From Symbiodinium natans (lineage: Eukaryota > Sar > Dinophyceae > Suessiales > Symbiodiniaceae): a stretch of DNA of 64,000 nt. The notes beneath the pieces are model-generated. The model searched no databases and was not told where the DNA came from. It was given only the letters and a program-made list of their open reading frames with translations. Each line of letters starts with the position of its first letter. The stretch's first letter is position 1. The position numbers and the translations under genes are program-made. Shown piece by piece: positions 27,213-40,200 of this stretch. The DNA lies in assembly GCA_905221605.1 (NCBI GenBank), contig CAJNDS010001236.1, positions 435,001 through 499,000 on the forward strand, given 5' to 3'.

Positions 27213-27608
27213 GTTGAGGGTTGAGGGTTTGCGTGTGGGAATGCCTAGTGGCGAACCAACCAGGCCACCTTTTTCATCCCCGCGCGTGCTAGTTTTCAGG
27301 ATTTCGTCTTTCAGGTTTCAGCGTTTCTGGTTTGGGGTAGTAGGTTTGTTGGGGTTCTTTCTTTCGAAGTCGTTGGTCTATACAGTGAAGAGTCTGCATT
27401 TCCGAAGCCGCATACGCTTGGAACGCCGCGCCTTGAACGCCTAAATCCCAACGAAGGCCAAGCACCAACATCCCCTGAAAGCAGTTCGAGGCAACCTAAA
27501 CCCCCACTCCCCAAACTGATGGCAACCATTTTTTTCACAACACAAAAGGGGCACTTCCTTCGGCTCTCAACCCCCCAAACTTGGGAGGTTCCCCCTAAAA
27601 CTAGCAGG

Positions 27609-27682
27609 CCCCAAATGGGTATTATAGACCCCCCCCCTATCAGAATCCCTATTCAGCTGTTAGTATAAGGGGGAACATCCCA
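27609..27682. mobile_element. Family A MITE, left-truncated copy
   Basis: Right arm CTGTTAGTATAAGGGGGAACATCCCA is intact in sequence order (27655-27682). The left terminus is missing. Confidence 0.75.
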
Positions 27683-27771
27683 CCCCCCCCCAACCCTTGT
27701 CGCCAGGCCCCCAAGCTCCAGGAGAGGAGCCAGCACTACCGAAGGCTCGAGCAGGCCCCACCTTGTTATTC

Positions 27772-27868
27772 CTAAACCCTAAACCCTAAACCCTAAACCC
27801 TAAACCCTAAACCCTAAACCCTAAACCCTAAACCCTAAACCCTAAACCCTAAACCCTAAACCCTAAAT
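27772..27868 (+). repeat. CCCTAAA array
   Basis: Thirteen to fourteen perfect units. Confidence 0.95.
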
Positions 27869-28005
27869 TACCGGGTTCTTAAGGGAGGTGAAAGGGGGGG
27901 GTACGTGACCCAAGGTTCCCTCATACTCCCCCACCACTCCCTAAGGCTCCCAAAGCTTCCCGCCCTGAAGAACCCTAGAATTTTAAGGGGGACTCCTTGG
28001 GTCAA

Positions 28006-28052
28006 ACCCTAAACCCTAAACCCTAAACCCTAAACCCTAAACCCTAAACCCT
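28006..28052 (+). repeat. CCCTAAA array
   Basis: Six to seven units. Confidence 0.93.
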
Positions 28053-28378
28053 AAGGATCTCTCGGTTATCAGAGGAGCCTTGACAGTCTGGGAGTCTTGG
28101 GGGCTGACGTGGTTTGGAGCCGGGGCGCTTGGGACTTCGGGTGCCTTTCGGTTCTTTTTATGTAAGCTGCTGCGTGGCCGCGTCATTACCCGTTAAAGGA
28201 AGAGGGGCACTACGACATGTACGGTTTCTTTCAGGGCCTTGTTTTCTGTTGACCAGGGTGTGCATTGTTTCAACTCGGACGTTCGGTCGAGAGTGCTGGT
28301 CGACAGTAGGGACTGTGACTGCTTGCTTCCGCCCAAACCCCACTACCCCTTACGCCTGAAGACATGAGCCGGCTACAT

Positions 28379-28450
28379 GGGGGTTTACGATGTTAGGGGT
28401 AACCTATTGGTGTCCTTATTCTAAGTGTAGGGATCCCTTATTATCGTAAG

Positions 28451-28486
<36 letters not shown>

Positions 28487-28512
28487 TCCCCCCCCGTCCC
28501 CCCCCCCCCCCC
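28379..28512. mobile_element. Family B MITE ending in a long C run
   Basis: Left end GGGGGTTTACGATGTTAGGG, right end TTATCGTAAGCCCCC. The terminal C run has expanded to about 60 bases (28451-28512) with two GT interruptions. Confidence 0.75.
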
Positions 28513-28939
28513 GCAGACTAAACCTTGAAACCCCAAACCCCAAACCCATCCAACGCCTCCATGCAAGTCTGCTCTCTAACGCCAGAAACCTTATGAGCCC
28601 TAAACCTGGAGAAGCAGGCTCCCAAGCGTGACACCTCTGCCGCAAAACCTAAGTTTCAGAACCGGCATTGGTACTCCGAAGCGCTGAATATATCTACTGT
28701 TCCGTTTGGGGTTTGGGTTTTAGGTTTTGGAGTGTTTCAAGTTTTGGTGGGGTTGGGGGCTGAACGCCCTACATTCAAATAGTCTGCTGTGCACGGAAGC
28801 TGACCCCAGTTTCTTTCTTGAGGAAGCCGGAACAGAGTGCCGATGCCATGGTCTTCATGGGCGGTCTAGGGTAGACTATGCTTGCAATCCAGACTTTAAG
28901 TTGACAAGCTAACCCTACCCTAGGCCCTAATCCCTAATG

Positions 28940-29051
28940 TAGGGGTCGGAATAAGTACGACTAGTAGTATTCCCTTACGCTCCCTATGTAATTATACTAT
29001 AAGAGCCCGCCACCCCCCCGAAAAAAAAGACGAATCCTTAAGGCCCCTATA
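28940..29051. mobile_element. Family C MITE-like element, copy 3
   Basis: TAGGGGTCGGAATAAGTACG left, CCTTAAGGCCCCTATA right, with a purine-rich insertion in the middle. Confidence 0.75.
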
Positions 29052-29197
29052 TCCCTGAACCCTAACCCTAAACCCGGGCTGAGAGTGAATCAAGAACAAG
29101 CCCAGAAAGCTACAAGTAGTCCCTTTGCATGCCATGCCGGACCCCTGGGACAGCAAAACGGCACGGCGCTCAGCGCCCGCGGCAAAGTGTACCAAGT

Positions 29198-29463
29198 TTA
29201 GGGTAGGGTTTAGGGTTTAGGGTTTAGGGTTTAGGGTTTAGGGTTTAGGGTTTAGGGTTTAGGGTTTAGGGTTTAGGGTTTAGGGTTTAGGGTTTAGGTG
29301 TCTAGGGTTTAGGGTTTAGGGTTTAGGGTTTGGGGTTTAGGGTTTAGGGTTTAGGGTTTAGGGTTTAGGGTTTAGGGTTTAGGGTTTAGGGTTTAGGGTT
29401 TAGGGTTTAGGGTTTAGGGTTTAGGGTTTAGGGTTTAGGGTTTAGGGTTTAGGGTTTAGGGTT
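29198..29463 (-). repeat. Long TTTAGGG array
   Basis: About 38 units, nearly perfect, with single TTTAGGTGTCTAGGG and TTTGGGG interruptions. Confidence 0.97.
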
Positions 29464-32400
29464 CTGGGATCAGGTTCCAAACATGGCATGTTGAACGTCA
29501 GTGCCCTGCACCCAAGAGCTTGAACTCTTCGCCCTGCTGGGATGTTGTCCGTGGTGTTGAGTGCGTGTGAACCCCGAACCCAAGCCCGGATAAGCTGTTT
29601 CATGTACAACGGTTCGTGTAAAGCCTGTGTACATCGGACGGAAACTGACCCAGTCACTTGCCGGAAAGACCTGTGGAGGGAGAGGAAGTTTAGGGTCGAA
29701 GGCTCGCAGAGCTACCTCACGCAAGCCGACATTGAGGCCTTGAGGAAGAACACCAAGTCCCCAAGCCCCCCCCCCTCTTCCCGGCAAAAGACCTTGGAAC
29801 CTCTAAGTATCGAGCTCGGGCGGAATGATGTTTCTGAGGCTTGGGCTCAAACGTAAACCTTATACAGTTTCTTTGAGGTCATCGGCCTTTTTTGCGACCC
29901 GTATGTCGCCAACACGAACCTCGAGGGGGGCCACTCGGTGGGGGCCCTGTCGTGTATCGCGAGGAGTCGACTCTAAGCCCTGGTTTGGGGTGTAGGGTTT
30001 AGGGTTTGCAGGGTTTGGCTCTTAACCGCCTGAAGCCCGCAAGAGGGACTGCACACGGAGTTCATCTGAAGGCCAAGCTATTATGTGAGGTAGCGTAGTA
30101 GTATGCAGGGTTTGAGAACAGCCTAAGTGGCCGGGGACAGCTCGGGAAGCACTAGCGGTGAAGCTGCGTTCATGGCATGCGGAAACCGTTGGAGCACTAA
30201 GAATTCTTTTGGGAAGCCTCAGCTGCAGGGGAACCTCAGCTTTAAGAAGGGCAAGGAGTTCTTCGTAGTCTTTGGAGTTTTGGGTAAAGGGCTATTCAAG
30301 GTCTGGGAGTCTTGCCTTTGGGCTGCAGCTGCCCTAGCCGATCCCTGATCCAAGCCTCACCACCAGACGACAAGAGCCCTGAACCCCGAACATGACCTTG
30401 TTGAATCGCAACACTTCGACACACCCTGAGCCCAGTGCTCGTGACTTCAGGGTGGTTCGGATGCATGGTTCAGCGGTGGGTGGGGTTTGTCGCGTCGCGC
30501 TTCCGGGATTCAGACTTCAGGCCTAGTGGCTTAGCAGGTTGGCGTCAGAGTCAGAGTGAGGTTTTCAGTCATGAAGGACACACGCTTTTGACCCAGGAGG
30601 AGACGCTAAGCGACGTCTCCGGGTGGCTCAAGGATCTGAAGAGCAGCAATCCAAAGGCATCCAAGGCGGGGGGGGGGGGGGGGGTTATGGGGGTTAAACG
30701 TTTAAGGCTCCTAGGATCTCTTTGAGCGGGCTGGGCTCGAGCGTCGCCTTGTTGGGGTTGAGATGATGGCGTAGGGCCCCATCCCAGCAGTAGAAAGGAT
30801 TCTGGGGTTCGTTGCCTCAGAAGTTGTCCAAACTTGCAATTGGAACTTGGTTTTCTTGTTATCCTTCCCTTTTGCCGCAATGTCTTCCTAAGATGCATCC
30901 ATGCTGGAAAGTATTTGGGTGAAACCCGTCAGCTGCAAGCGCATGGGTTGCCTACATCCTTGCACCACGATAGGCTCTCTAAACCCTAAACCCGAAGCTC
31001 CACCTTCCGCGTACAGCGATACCTGCATGAGCGTGTGGGCCGAAGCTCTTGTTCGGCCCGGGGCTAGGGGATTTGATTTGCAGAGTTTTGAAGTTGAATT
31101 TGCTCAAACTGGTGGCTGCAATAGACAGGTCACAAAAACAGCTTCGCCGATCCACCCAGACACCTCCCGTGAACAGAGTATTGGCATGTACCGGCATATT
31201 CCCTGGTGCGGGCCCCATGCACTAGTATCGGCACATCGGCGTCTTTGACCCCTGGACGGCATCGGCTTCTCGGCGTATTTCCATGGCGCGGGCTGCGCAA
31301 GGCGTAGCGGCGCATCGACATGTGTTCTTTCTGCGGGCCCCGGATCGGCGCGCCCCCGAACGGAGCGTCGGCTTATCGGCGCGCAGCCCCCCCCCCCCCC
31401 CGCCCCCGCGCCAATGGCGTCCGCAATTGCCCTGTAAGATCCTCCAACAGCGTATCAAGTTATCCCCTCTTCTCCACGGAATGGGGGGCAACAATATGTG
31501 CATCCTCGTAGCCTTCATAAATTCAACCCTGGATCCCCTCAAAAACCCGAAACACTAAACCCTTCGTAGAGCTCTCCAAAAGCTGTAGCCCTAAAGCCTC
31601 AAGCCTGTGCCTGAGCTCTTACCTTCAAAGGTCCTCCAAGAGGCCTCCCACCTCTTCGCAGAGGGCGCGAGGTCCACAGAATCCGGACAGGTCTAGAGTG
31701 TAGGGTTTAGGGTTCAGGTTTAGGGATTAGGTTTTTTTTGGGTTTCAGAGGTTTATGGGGAGCTTTCATCAGTCTGGGGGGCTGCCCTGGATTGGGTCCT
31801 CGTAGATCAGGAGTGCAATGCTTTGGCTATGGTCCAGCAGGCGAAGTAGTAAGGAATCCCAGATCTCCAAAGCTGCCCCGAAACTCTGAAACCAGGACTC
31901 ACTTTGCGATTTTGATTCCCTTGGCTGCAGATCAGTACCAACGCAGAGCTCAGAGCAGATCAGCCACATGAATCGTTGCAGAGATTTCCTGGTTTTAGGG
32001 GTTATACCTACTAAATAGGGGGTACTAATCTGTAGGTAAATAGGGTCCCAGGTTCAGTCAGGGGCAATGTAGTATGAAGAAGCATTGTAGAACGTCGGGC
32101 TTGAAGGCCGCAAAGCCACAGATTAGGACTGGTTTCCGAGCTCCCTAATCAATAGCGCCCATTCAATGTTGTTAAGATCTCTACGGTTTTTGGTTTGTGT
32201 TTATTGATTCTGGGTTCTACTTTGGGTGCCCTTTTTTTGGTCAAGGGGCTCCCACAATAGAGACTAGTCTTCTGGGGGGCATGGGGCAAGACAGTTCCTT
32301 TCAGAGGGAGAGCCCAGGCCGTAAGGTTCGGACTGCATAGGGGGGTGCTTCAGGGCCCTAGAGGTGCAGAATTAGGGCTTAAGGGTTCCAGGGTTCAACC

Positions 32401-32517
32401 CTCCCCTAAACCCTATAGCCTTAAGCCCTGGACCCTAGATCCACCGCCCCTTCAGAAACGCTAAGCGCCAAAGTAACATCTCCACCCCACCTCAAACTCC
32501 TCGCCCATGAACTGTAT
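29464..32517. other. 3-kb stretch without a supported gene
   Basis: Several short open frames on both strands. None shows a family signature or a frame-consistent exon chain. It contains G and C homopolymer runs (30667-30684, 31387-31400) and a few isolated telomere-like units. Confidence 0.4.
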
Positions 32518-32614
32518 CCTCCTTGGGAATTATTTCTTATTCTTGATTGTATAACAGCGCCAAGAGGATATTAAACATTTTATTTTTATTAAGGTTCTAA
32601 GGGGAGTATGGTGA
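32518..32614. mobile_element. Family F element (relative of the TYW4 intron)
   Basis: TATCCTCCTTGGGAATTATT on the left and TTATTAAGGTTCTAAGGGGA on the right align end to end with the 85-bp intron at 48822-48906. It is followed four bases later by a CCCTAAA array. Confidence 0.75.
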
Positions 32615-32617
32615 ACT

Positions 32618-32960
32618 AAACCCTAAACCCTAAACCCTAAACCCTAAACCCTAAACCCTAAACCCTAAACCCTAAACCCTAAACCCTAAACCCTAAACCC
32701 TAAACCCTAAACCCTAAACCCTAAACCCTAAACCCTAAACCCTAAACCCTAAACCCTAAACCCCTAAACCCCTAAACACCTAAACCCTAAACCCTAAACC
32801 CTAAACCCTAAACCCTAAACCCTAAACCCTAAACCTAACCCTAAACCCTAAACCCTAAACCCTAAACCCTAAACCCTAAACCCTAAACCCTAAACCCTAA
32901 ACCCTAAACCCTAAACCCTAAACCCTAAACCCTAGACCCTAAACCCTAAACCCTAAACCC
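32618..32960 (+). repeat. Longest CCCTAAA array of the window
   Basis: About 49 units, with a few CCCCTAAA and CCTAA irregularities. Confidence 0.97.
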
Positions 32961-33107
32961 TTTCAAAGTGAGCCCCAATCCTGAAGTGCCAGGCTGGGCA
33001 ATGAAGGCTGGCTCCTCAGCGTTTGTCCCCCCCCCCCCCTTCCCCCAAACCCGACAAGTCTGGGCTGACTCAAGGGGCTAACAGGGGTGGGTTTGAACAT
33101 CTACAGA

Positions 33108-33171
33108 ATATATATATATATATAACACAAAAACATACATATATGTATATATGTATATATATATATATATC
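33108..33171. repeat. (TA)n / (ATATGT)n microsatellite
   Basis: AT-rich dinucleotide tract that can form cruciforms. The rest of 32961-34239 holds no supported gene. Confidence 0.92.
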
Positions 33172-34239
33172 GAAATTTGTTACGCTTTATGCACTTAAGA
33201 ATCCTGACAAAGCCATGTTTTGTTGATACGGCCCCCAAACCTACCCCAGTTAGTGGCAAGCTCTGGTGACTGAGTGCAGGTACCCAACCAGCAAGCCGGA
33301 GGGAGAAACTTCAGAAGTTCATAAGCTGCAGTACCCCACTGTTCACTGTTCCCGATGACGATCCCGAAAGCAGAGAAGCCTTGACTTGAGGGCCCTGAAG
33401 CCCTAAACCCAACACCCCAAACGTCTCAAACATGCGGAGATTTTGGCAGAGAGCTGTGCAACTTCGCCCCTACAAGAACTGCAATCCCAAACGCCAGCAG
33501 GCCTTAACCCTCGCAGCCTCAGACGCAAAGTCGCAAAACCCTAAACCTCGAGGCCTCAACTAGGCCGGCCTCCTCCCCCTAAAGCCCGTAAGCTTCCGGA
33601 ACTCTCCAATCGAGGTCGTGGGGCCTTCGGCTCTGCGACAGGAGCTGCCGCATGGTGCCAGTCGCTGCGAAAGGTGGGGTTTAGGGTTCAGAGTTCAATC
33701 TTTACCCGGCCCAGGTTCACTGCCGATTGCGATTGAATGCATCAGGGTGTGTGGACCTTTAGAGTTTCTCTTCGTGTGTGTGTGGGGGCGGCGTGCAGGG
33801 CTGATTTGGGGAGGTTTCGGGCTTTGGGGCTCCTATGGTCTGGGGATGGCTTTCGGCTCAGGTGTGGAGCTTAGGTTGTCCTTCGGTGGCTAGTTTGGCT
33901 TTGAATGAAAGATTGGATTGCATGTCGGAGCTTTTGCGTTGCGCATCTCACACGACGTCGAGGGGGATGATTCTCTTTAGACCACAATGGGATCTCCTGC
34001 TAGAAGCCAAAAGCGAAAGTCAACGACTTCTTACAACCTCGAGCCCTTAAGAGCCCGTAAACCTCGACCCTAGAGACCCTTACTTGCAAGCCCTAAACCC
34101 AGCTTAGAAGCCGGGTTGTGCTGGGGGCTACAGAACTCTTGATGAAGAAGTGAGGGTTTCTGTTTGCATTTGGGGCTTGGTGCTTGTGATCTGTATGTTC
34201 GGGCTTAGTGAGGGCATAGCCCCCGACAAGCCATGACAG

Positions 34240-37200
34240 GCCTATTGCGATTGCTGCAAAAGCCTATTCCGGTTCGCATGCGCTCCTGGCACAGGCTTTG
34301 GAGGGCCTGAAGCAAGGGGACATGCTGCTTGCGCCTGGCGGGTGGATCCACAACAAAGGCCAGGTGGAGGGGGGTTCCTTCCCTGGGCCCTCAGGCCTTG
34401 CAAGCTTAGTGGCTGAGTAGGTAACCTTTAACCTTTTGGGGTATATATAATCCTACAAGAATTGAAAGGTTAACCTTTTTTGGCCCAGGGTACTCAGCAA
34501 GTAGGTAAGCCTTGCATCCTCGACCCTGAATTTGCAGCAACGTTTGAAGGTTGGGGGCCTGGGGATGCCTCCGGGGTACACCCACACATATTGGGGGTTT
34601 ACGAGAATCCGGGACCCCTAATATAGACCTCCAGATAGTAGGATCCCTGTACAATAGGGACCCCAGGAAGCTCCCCCCAATATCGTAAGCCCCCATGTGT
34701 CCTATATCGAGGAGGTATCGAGAACCCCAACTCACAAATGCTTCCCGGACAGACCCCTAAACCCTAAACCCTAAACCGTAAACCCTAAACCCTAAACCCT
34801 AAACCCTAAACCCTAAACCCCTAAGACCCCTTCAAGGTGGCCATGCCATCCTTTACCTGTTCCAGCGTGTCCGTGGCAACGAGTTGCTTGGCGAACAGCG
34901 CGATGGAGGGTTTGGGATTTCAGGGCTTAGGGGTTGAGGTATTATGTTGGGCGAGGGTCGGATTTCCCTCCATCCGAAACCCACCCAAATCCCATACCGG
35001 CCCCAAATTCTTGTGAGCTAAGCCCTGAGCCCCGAACCTTGAATCCAGAAGTCAGCCAGGTTGAACGTCTCGTGGGGCAGACCTTGAATGGACCTGCAGA
35101 ATATCTAGACGCATATGGGTTGTGTGTAACAGGTTTGAAGCAAGGCCCACAGCAATTGCTTGCTGCAGCTCAACAGGAGGGTCTACTTGCAGGTTCACGG
35201 GCAGTTCTCAGCGCTATCGGTACAGCTACTGCAGGCAGTTCATGATCCAACTACTTCCAATTCGTGAAGCGAAAAGGATCTGTGCCATGATGGGTACATC
35301 CGGTCCTAAGATATCCTGGCCTTCCCCGAAACACTACACCACGACATGAAGCAGGGTTTATACTACTGTTGCTGGTGAGTGTATATAAGGTTCCCTTTAA
35401 TAGTGGTGAGTGCAGATATTTGGGTGTCCTTTTGGGGATACAAGTAATATAGACCCTACTTCACATGCAGCCGGCAGAGTCGAACCGAAGATCATCGAGC
35501 CACCGCCCGACAACCAAGCCCTACGACAGGTTCTCCTTCGCGGTGTGTAACACTGGAGAAGGGGTCAACGCGCATCCGCAGGACACCGTCCCTAAACCCT
35601 AAACCCTAAACCCTAAACCCTAAACCCTAAACCCTAAACCCTAAACCCTAAACCCTAAACCCTAAACCCTAAACCCTAAACCCTAAAGCCTAAAGCCTAA
35701 ACCCTGAACCCTGAACCCTAAACCCTAAACCCTAAACCCTAAACCCTAAGACTCAACTACGCCAGGCTATGCGAGGCCGCTCCTTGTGGGGCCAAACCCT
35801 CAATGCTGAAAACTGAGCCCTACAAACCCCAACCCCAAGCCCGACGCCCTCGCAATCCTACCGTAGGAGCCCTGAAGACTCCCTCATCCCTCATGAAGCC
35901 CTAAACCCTAAACCCTAAACCCTAAACCCTAAACCCTAAACCCTAAACCCTAAACCCTAAACCCTAAACCCTAAAGACCCCAAGCTCCTCAAAGTTTTGG
36001 GTAGTGGAATTTAGTGCCGAAAGTATGACTGAGCCCTTGCCGAGTCTTAATCAAAGGGCCGAGTCGACGAGCTTGGTTGCCTGAGGGTTTTATAGGGTTT
36101 TATAGGGTTTAGGGTTCAGGGTTCAGGGTTTAGGGTTTAGGGTTTAGGGTTTAGGGTAGTTTAGGGTTTGACTTCTTCAGCATCGTCTCGAGTGAAGCGA
36201 CTGCATGGTTTATGCACATGCTGGTACACTCCACATCGTGGTTGCTCTGCGCATGTCTCCCATCGAAGGTCTTGCCCGAAACCCTAAATCCTAAACCCCT
36301 AAAACCTAAACCCTAAGCCCTAAACCCTAAACCCCAAACCCTAAACCCTAAACCCTAAACCCTAAGCACGCTCCTTTCGGGCTCTACCTCCAGGATGCCG
36401 GAGCTGCCGTGTTTCCAAAGGAGAAGCATCTTGGCTCGTTGCAAAAGGCTTCGGGTCTGCTTGGAGCTTCATGGTACTTAGGGTTTAGGGTTTAGGGTGT
36501 AGGGTTTAGGGTTTAGGGTTTGGCGTACTTAATACCCAGTTAGTACTGTACTCATAGCCCACTTATGAGCCCCTTAAGTGCCCCAATAAGGTTGCATTTG
36601 GGTCTGAATGAAGTACAGTCATCAAGAATTGGGCTAACAAGCACCATGAACCTCCAAGTAGGGGGCCGCGCACTTATGCTTCAACTCCGAGATGGGAGCT
36701 TACGAAAAACAGGGGGCCCGAAGGTAGATCCCCCAAGTAGTCAGCTTCCCTGATAGCAAGGAGGACCCCAAGAAGGTACCCCCCCCCCCCCCCGCCCAGA
36801 TCAGAATGCAGGCTCTGCCCCCCCAGAATAGCAGCCTACACTGTTGCGCAACATGCCAAAATCAAAATTAACCCTAAACCCTAAACCCTAAACCCTATAC
36901 ACCCTGCACTCTCGGCCCAAGGCCCTGAAGCCAGCGCCCACAATCCACACCGACCCCTAAACTAGGCTAATCCTTGCCGTGCCGCCTGCAACACTAAACC
37001 CTAAACCCTAAACCCTAAAGCCTAAACCCTAAACCCTAAACCCTAAACCCTAAGCCCTAAACCCTAAACCCTAAACCCTAAACCGCAGCTGGCATCGAGG
37101 CACGTCACGTCCTGGCGTCTGACGGGGATCCCTGCCGAGAAGGTCCTGGACGAACTCTGGCTCCATGCTCTTTTTAAGTGCCCTGGCCGTGATCTAGGGG

Positions 37201-40200
37201 TTTAGGGTTTAGGGTTTAGGGTTTAGGGTTTAGGGTTTAGGGTTTAGGGGGTCGGAATAATTGCTAGGAATATTCCCTGATGGTCCCTTTAGACCTATAC
37301 TATAGCAACCCCTCCCAAAACCCTATTGTAATTATTTAGGCCCCTATAGCAGGCCTTTCAACAAGGGGGCGAGTTTCTGCCCCAAGTGCCCAAGGTCTTG
37401 GGGGGGCTCCAGGGGGACTTAAAGAGGGCCCCGGGATTTCCCCAGCTCGTGCACCCAGGATTTACTTCACCAAAGCAGATCACCACAAGCCGCCTATGCT
37501 CTACGAAGTGCTGCTTCCGATGCTTCTGCCAAATGGTGATGTCCGGAAGCAGACAGACGAGCCGGGCCCTTGGGGGTTTCAGATTTACACAGGCTCTGAA
37601 GAGGGAATTCGTGAAATCGGCGCAGTACCGTCCTTTTAAAGGACATCGCGTGCCTACTTCCTTCAGTCTCTGCTAAGAGCCAATAAGTATGGGGCGAAGC
37701 ATTTGGTGTTTAGGGTTGGTTTGGCTTCCGAGCCCGGTGTGATGTCCTCCTGTCATTGGGTTGCTAATCCTCAATACTCAATGCAGCTAAACCTAAATCT
37801 ACACCTTCGAGCACTCTTAAAGCAACACAAAGCCTCCCCAATCCCCCACGCCTTCCCCCCCCCCCCTCCCCCCAAGCCCAGCCCCCCCCCACCCTGCCAG
37901 TGTCCCCGAAAACTTGACGTGAAACTGACGGGCTCAGAATCTCCCTTAAATCTTGGAAGGTCCTGGCAGACAGCGGCAACCCTGCAACGAGCTGGCTCCT
38001 GCCCGGACCCTAACACTCCAGGCTTTAATTGAAATCCTGAAGCAGCAGCCCGCCCTGGCAAGGTTTCCCGTGAGAAGAGGATTTCGTGACATTGCTTGTG
38101 GATTCGAAAATAAGGCCAGATGTGGATTCGAAAATAAGGCCAGATAGGAACGCTGCCCGCTTGAAACCCTAAGCCCTTCACGCCCCAACCCGCGCACCCC
38201 CCCTAAACCCTAAGCCCTAAACCCTAAGCCCTAACCCCTCAACCCTCAACCCTCAACCCTCAACCCTAAACCTAAAGCCCTGCAGCGAGGCTACTACAAG
38301 TGCATCCCTGCTGCCTTGCGTTTGATTCTGGGCACCCGGGGCATCGAAGCGCCGGAGAGGACATCTGGCTCTGCCCCTCAACACCCTAAACCCTAAACCC
38401 TAAACCCTAAACCCTAAACCCTAAACCCTAAACCCTAAACCCTAAACCCTAAACCCTAAACCCTAAACCCTCAACCCTCAACCCTGAACCCTGAACCCTG
38501 AACCCTGAACCCTAAACCCTAAACCCTGAACCCTGAACCCTAAACCCTATAAAACCCTATAAAACCCTAAGCCCTAGACCCTAAACACCCCTGAGCCCTG
38601 AAGCCTCAATCCTGTACCCGTATCCCTAAACCCTGAAGCATGAGCCTTGATTGCGCAGCTCTTGCCTTCGTTCTCAAGGGCTGATTGGGATGCGGGGTTG
38701 GCAAGGGCTTTCAGTTCGGTGTCACCCTGGACCCTACACCTTGTGAAATTTTACGAATCCTGGATTTTCAGGGCTTGCTCAGTGTGTTGGGCGCAGTGAA
38801 GAAAGTTTGGATTTTTGTTTGAGTTTTGACAGACCCCCAAACGTGCGCGTTCAGGCTAGGTAAGGGGTTAGAGGCTTGAGAACTTGAATGGGTTGTGGGG
38901 CTTGGGGCCTTGTAATCAGCTAGCCAAGCTCGCAATGGCCGCACGGTGTCTCAGGCACTCTGCGGTTCAACCAAGCCATAAACGGCTAGATCCCTAAGAG
39001 CTCGAACCGTCAATTCGATACAGTTTGCTCTATTGAAAGCAACAAGCTGCAGGAAGCGGCTGATGTACCAACTGCGCGTGCAGCAGCTGCAGCAGATCCA
39101 CAGGGCCCTGGGAAATACGGACCTGGAGGCAGCTCATCGAAGATGGGAACCCACCAGTCTGGACCCCGAACCCACAGCTTCGCCAAACCCAGGAAGCCCA
39201 AATTTGGGGGTTTACGAAAATAGGGGAACCCGAAGATAGACCTCCAAGTAGTAGGATTCCCTTTTCAAAGAAGGACCACAATAGGGTATCTCCTAATTTC
39301 GGAAACCCCCCAAATGCCCCCGAAACCTCTTGAGATCCCGAAGGCCTTCCGCACCCCTAAACCCTAAACCCTAAACCCTAAACCCTAAACCCTAAACCCT
39401 AAACCCTAAACCCTAAACCCTAAACCCTAAACCCTAAACCCTAAACCCTAAACCCTAAACCCTTAAACCCTAAACCCTAAACCCTAAACCCTAAACCCTA
39501 AACCCTAAACCCTAAACCCTAAACCCTAAACCCTAAACCCTAAACCCTAAACCCTAAACCCTAAACCCTAAACCCTAAACCCTAAACCCTAAACCCTAAA
39601 CCCAAAACAAAACCCAAAACCTTTGAGCCGCTTCTCAGGGACTCTCTCGGTCGGACCTGATGGTGGTCGAGTGTGCTTGCCGGCAGGTGGCGCAGAAAGC
39701 GCCCAGGATGTGTTAGGGCCTTAGGGCCTTAGGGCCTTGGGGCCTTAGGGCCTTAGGGCCTTAGGGTTTAGGGTTTGGGGTTTAGGGATGGTATAAGGCT
39801 GAAGATTTATAGTGCTTGGCGGCTTTTGGCGTCGTGAGTTTCAGGCTGTGGTGAGATTCTTAAGTGCCATGATCTACGGTTTCAGGATGTGAGGGGTTCA
39901 TGGTTTTAAACATACTAATTATTTCTAAGGATGCACATCGCTGTAAAAGGAGCTGCATAGACTCCTTATGCTGAATGTAATAACATGTTAAGCCTGAACC
40001 TGAACTCTACGGCTCTATGGCGCTCCCGGACATACTTGGAGGTTCATGAACCCCAGTTTCAAGTCCACATAGAACCTACTTAGAGGACTTAGGGGGCCTA
40101 TAGGTGCAGTTATAATTGGTGTCATATGTAGTACCCTGAACCTCCAAGTAGACGTCTTGCAGAGCACATGTAGGGTTTTAACGCACATCCGCGAGGTGCT

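Noticed and set aside
35213-35349. Open frame including QFMIQLLPIREAKRICAMM between two accepted exons
   Set aside because: It looks coding, but no acceptor gives the phase required by its neighbours; kept out of the model.
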